Below are positions 63,120 to 64,000 of a DNA stretch of 64,000 nt, piece after piece. Made by a program: the position numbers and the translations under genes. This stretch comes from a virus. Each line of letters begins with the position of its first letter. Position 1 is the stretch's first letter. The notes under the pieces were generated by a model. It was not told where the DNA came from. It saw only the letters and a list, made by a program, of their open reading frames with translations, and did no database searches. The stretch is taken from positions 45,579 to 109,578 of the IMG/VR virus record IMGVR_UViG_3300009529_000001; one strand, 5' to 3'.

Positions 63120-64000
63120 TCAATTAGATACTGGACATATTCCAGTATATGCTTATTGTTCTGAAGAATTAAAAAAAATAACTTCCTCAGAAGCCGCTCT
63201 TAGTAGACCATTTAATGTTGTTAATTTGACATCTCCTAATAAAATTAATCTTCACATAAGAACTTATGTCGATTTTTATGGAGGTTATGCTGAACATGGA
63301 AGAAATGTATTATTTAGATTAGACGATACAGGAAAATATAATTTAAGACTTACACCAATCAAGACACCTATTGATATTGATCCTATAGTTTGGAATAGAT
63401 GTAATTGGTATACAAAAAATCCTAATTTTAAAAAAGACGAATCAATATTATTAACAATAGCTGGACCAGGATGGATGCAAAAGAAATATTTATCAGAACA
63501 TAGGGTAAACATTGGTTGGACAATGGTAGAAAGTATGGAACCGCATTCTGATATTGTGCTTTGGTTAGAAAATTGTGATGAACTATGGTGTCCAACTGAT
63601 TTAGATTGGGCGAGATTTGCAGTAGCTGGAATACCTGAAACAAGTTTATTTAGAATGCATCTTGGATATGATGAGAAAATGTATAATCAAAATATAAAAC
63701 CTTTAGATATTTCAAATGTCCGTAATAGATTTGTGTTCGGAGTTTTAGGATCATGGAATAAAAGGAAAAATGTAAAAGCAATTGTTCAAGCATTTGCACA
63801 GGCTTTTGGTCCTGATGACAATGTTAGTCTTTTATTGTGTTGTAAGTACGGAACAAGACCATATGGAGAAGAAAAAGAGAATGATGAGCGTTGGACTATT
63901 GTTCATGAATTTAATCAATACCTTGAAGAAATTAAAAAATCGCCAGATGAATATCCTCATATGTGCTTGATAGATGTGCCTTTGCATGAAAGTGTTATGC
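63082..64000 (+). CDS. GT-B glycosyltransferase, cut by window end
   Basis: A frame from TTG 63082 (after GGAGG) is open to the window end, at least 306 residues. VNIGWTMVESMEPHSDIVLWLENCDELWCPTDLDWARF and NRFVFGVLGSWNKRKNVKAIVQAF are GT-B (GT4-like) features; the second is the donor-domain start. It overlaps the tail terminator by 38 bases. A glycosyltransferase here again mixes sugar chemistry with virion genes. Confidence 0.75.
   Translation, partial: MRRQRAEKQTGFNQLDTGHIPVYAYCSEELKKITSSEAALSRPFNVVNLTSPNKINLHIRTYVDFYGGYAEHGRNVLFRLDDTGKYNLRLTPIKTPIDIDPIVWNRCNWYTKNPNFKKDESILLTIAGPGWMQKKYLSEHRVNIGWTMVESMEPHSDIVLWLENCDELWCPTDLDWARFAVAGIPETSLFRMHLGYDEKMYNQNIKPLDISNVRNRFVFGVLGSWNKRKNVKAIVQAFAQAFGPDDNVSLLLCCKYGTRPYGEEKENDERWTIVHEFNQYLEEIKKSPDEYPHMCLIDVPLHESVM

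Overview
The window looks like part of the genome of a tailed double-stranded DNA bacteriophage (Caudoviricetes) with an HK97-type capsid. The evidence is a complete packaging and head run: small terminase candidate, large terminase, portal, S78-type prohead protease, major capsid protein, connector, head closure, neck and tail-terminator genes. The DNA is visibly AT-rich, genes overlap by 1-14 bases, and most starts carry GGAG-type ribosome binding sites, so the host is a bacterium. I found no rRNA, tRNA, CRISPR array, insertion sequence or integrase. Both window ends cut through genes, so the genome is longer than what is seen.

Layout. 1-5313: a truncated sugar epimerase, a thymidylate-synthase-family enzyme interrupted by an HNH-containing intein, and a B12-dependent class II ribonucleotide reductase. 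5325-11080: small membrane proteins, a lipoprotein nested in another gene, a NYN nuclease-like protein, a CHC2/Toprim primase, a Lys/Pro-repeat protein, a frameshifted small gene and a HAD phosphatase. 11179-28555: an early-type region of about fifty very small genes in short operons. Seven operons are headed by near-identical promoters (ATTAAAAA block, TTGCAA, exactly 17 bases, TATAMT). It includes a zinc-finger/UvrD helicase fusion, a cyclic-phosphate-processing receiver-like protein and several small zinc-binding proteins. 29027-32526: a minus-strand cluster with a uracil-DNA-glycosylase-like protein and a NADAR N-glycosidase, two leftward promoters, and a structured leader with interleaved inverted repeats.

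32617-47285: a carbohydrate and modification island with glycosyltransferases, FkbM- and TylF-like methyltransferases, a sugar-activation module (kinase-like protein, HAD phosphatase, aldolase-like barrel, cupin, nucleotidyltransferase-kinase fusion), a sulfotransferase-methyltransferase fusion, a tandem pair of paralogous transferases, a UDP-glucose-dehydrogenase-like enzyme, and next to it a protein of the DNA base hypermodification (5-hmdU DNA kinase helical domain) family. 47334-64000: packaging, head and tail genes. A glycosyltransferase block (54053-58569) is inserted between the major capsid gene and the connector genes, and another glycosyltransferase starts after the tail terminator.

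Working model (inference): the phage makes its own deoxynucleotides through the reductase and a ThyA-family enzyme, may hypermodify a thymine-derived base, and builds and transfers methylated or sulfated sugars either onto that base or onto its virion. The most unusual features are the base-hypermodification/UGD gene pair inside a glycosylation island, the triple glycosyltransferase embedded in the head operon, the repeated promoter module, two divergent paralogues each in a terminator-bounded unit (23939-24304 and 28142-28555), and the leader structure at 31400-31541.
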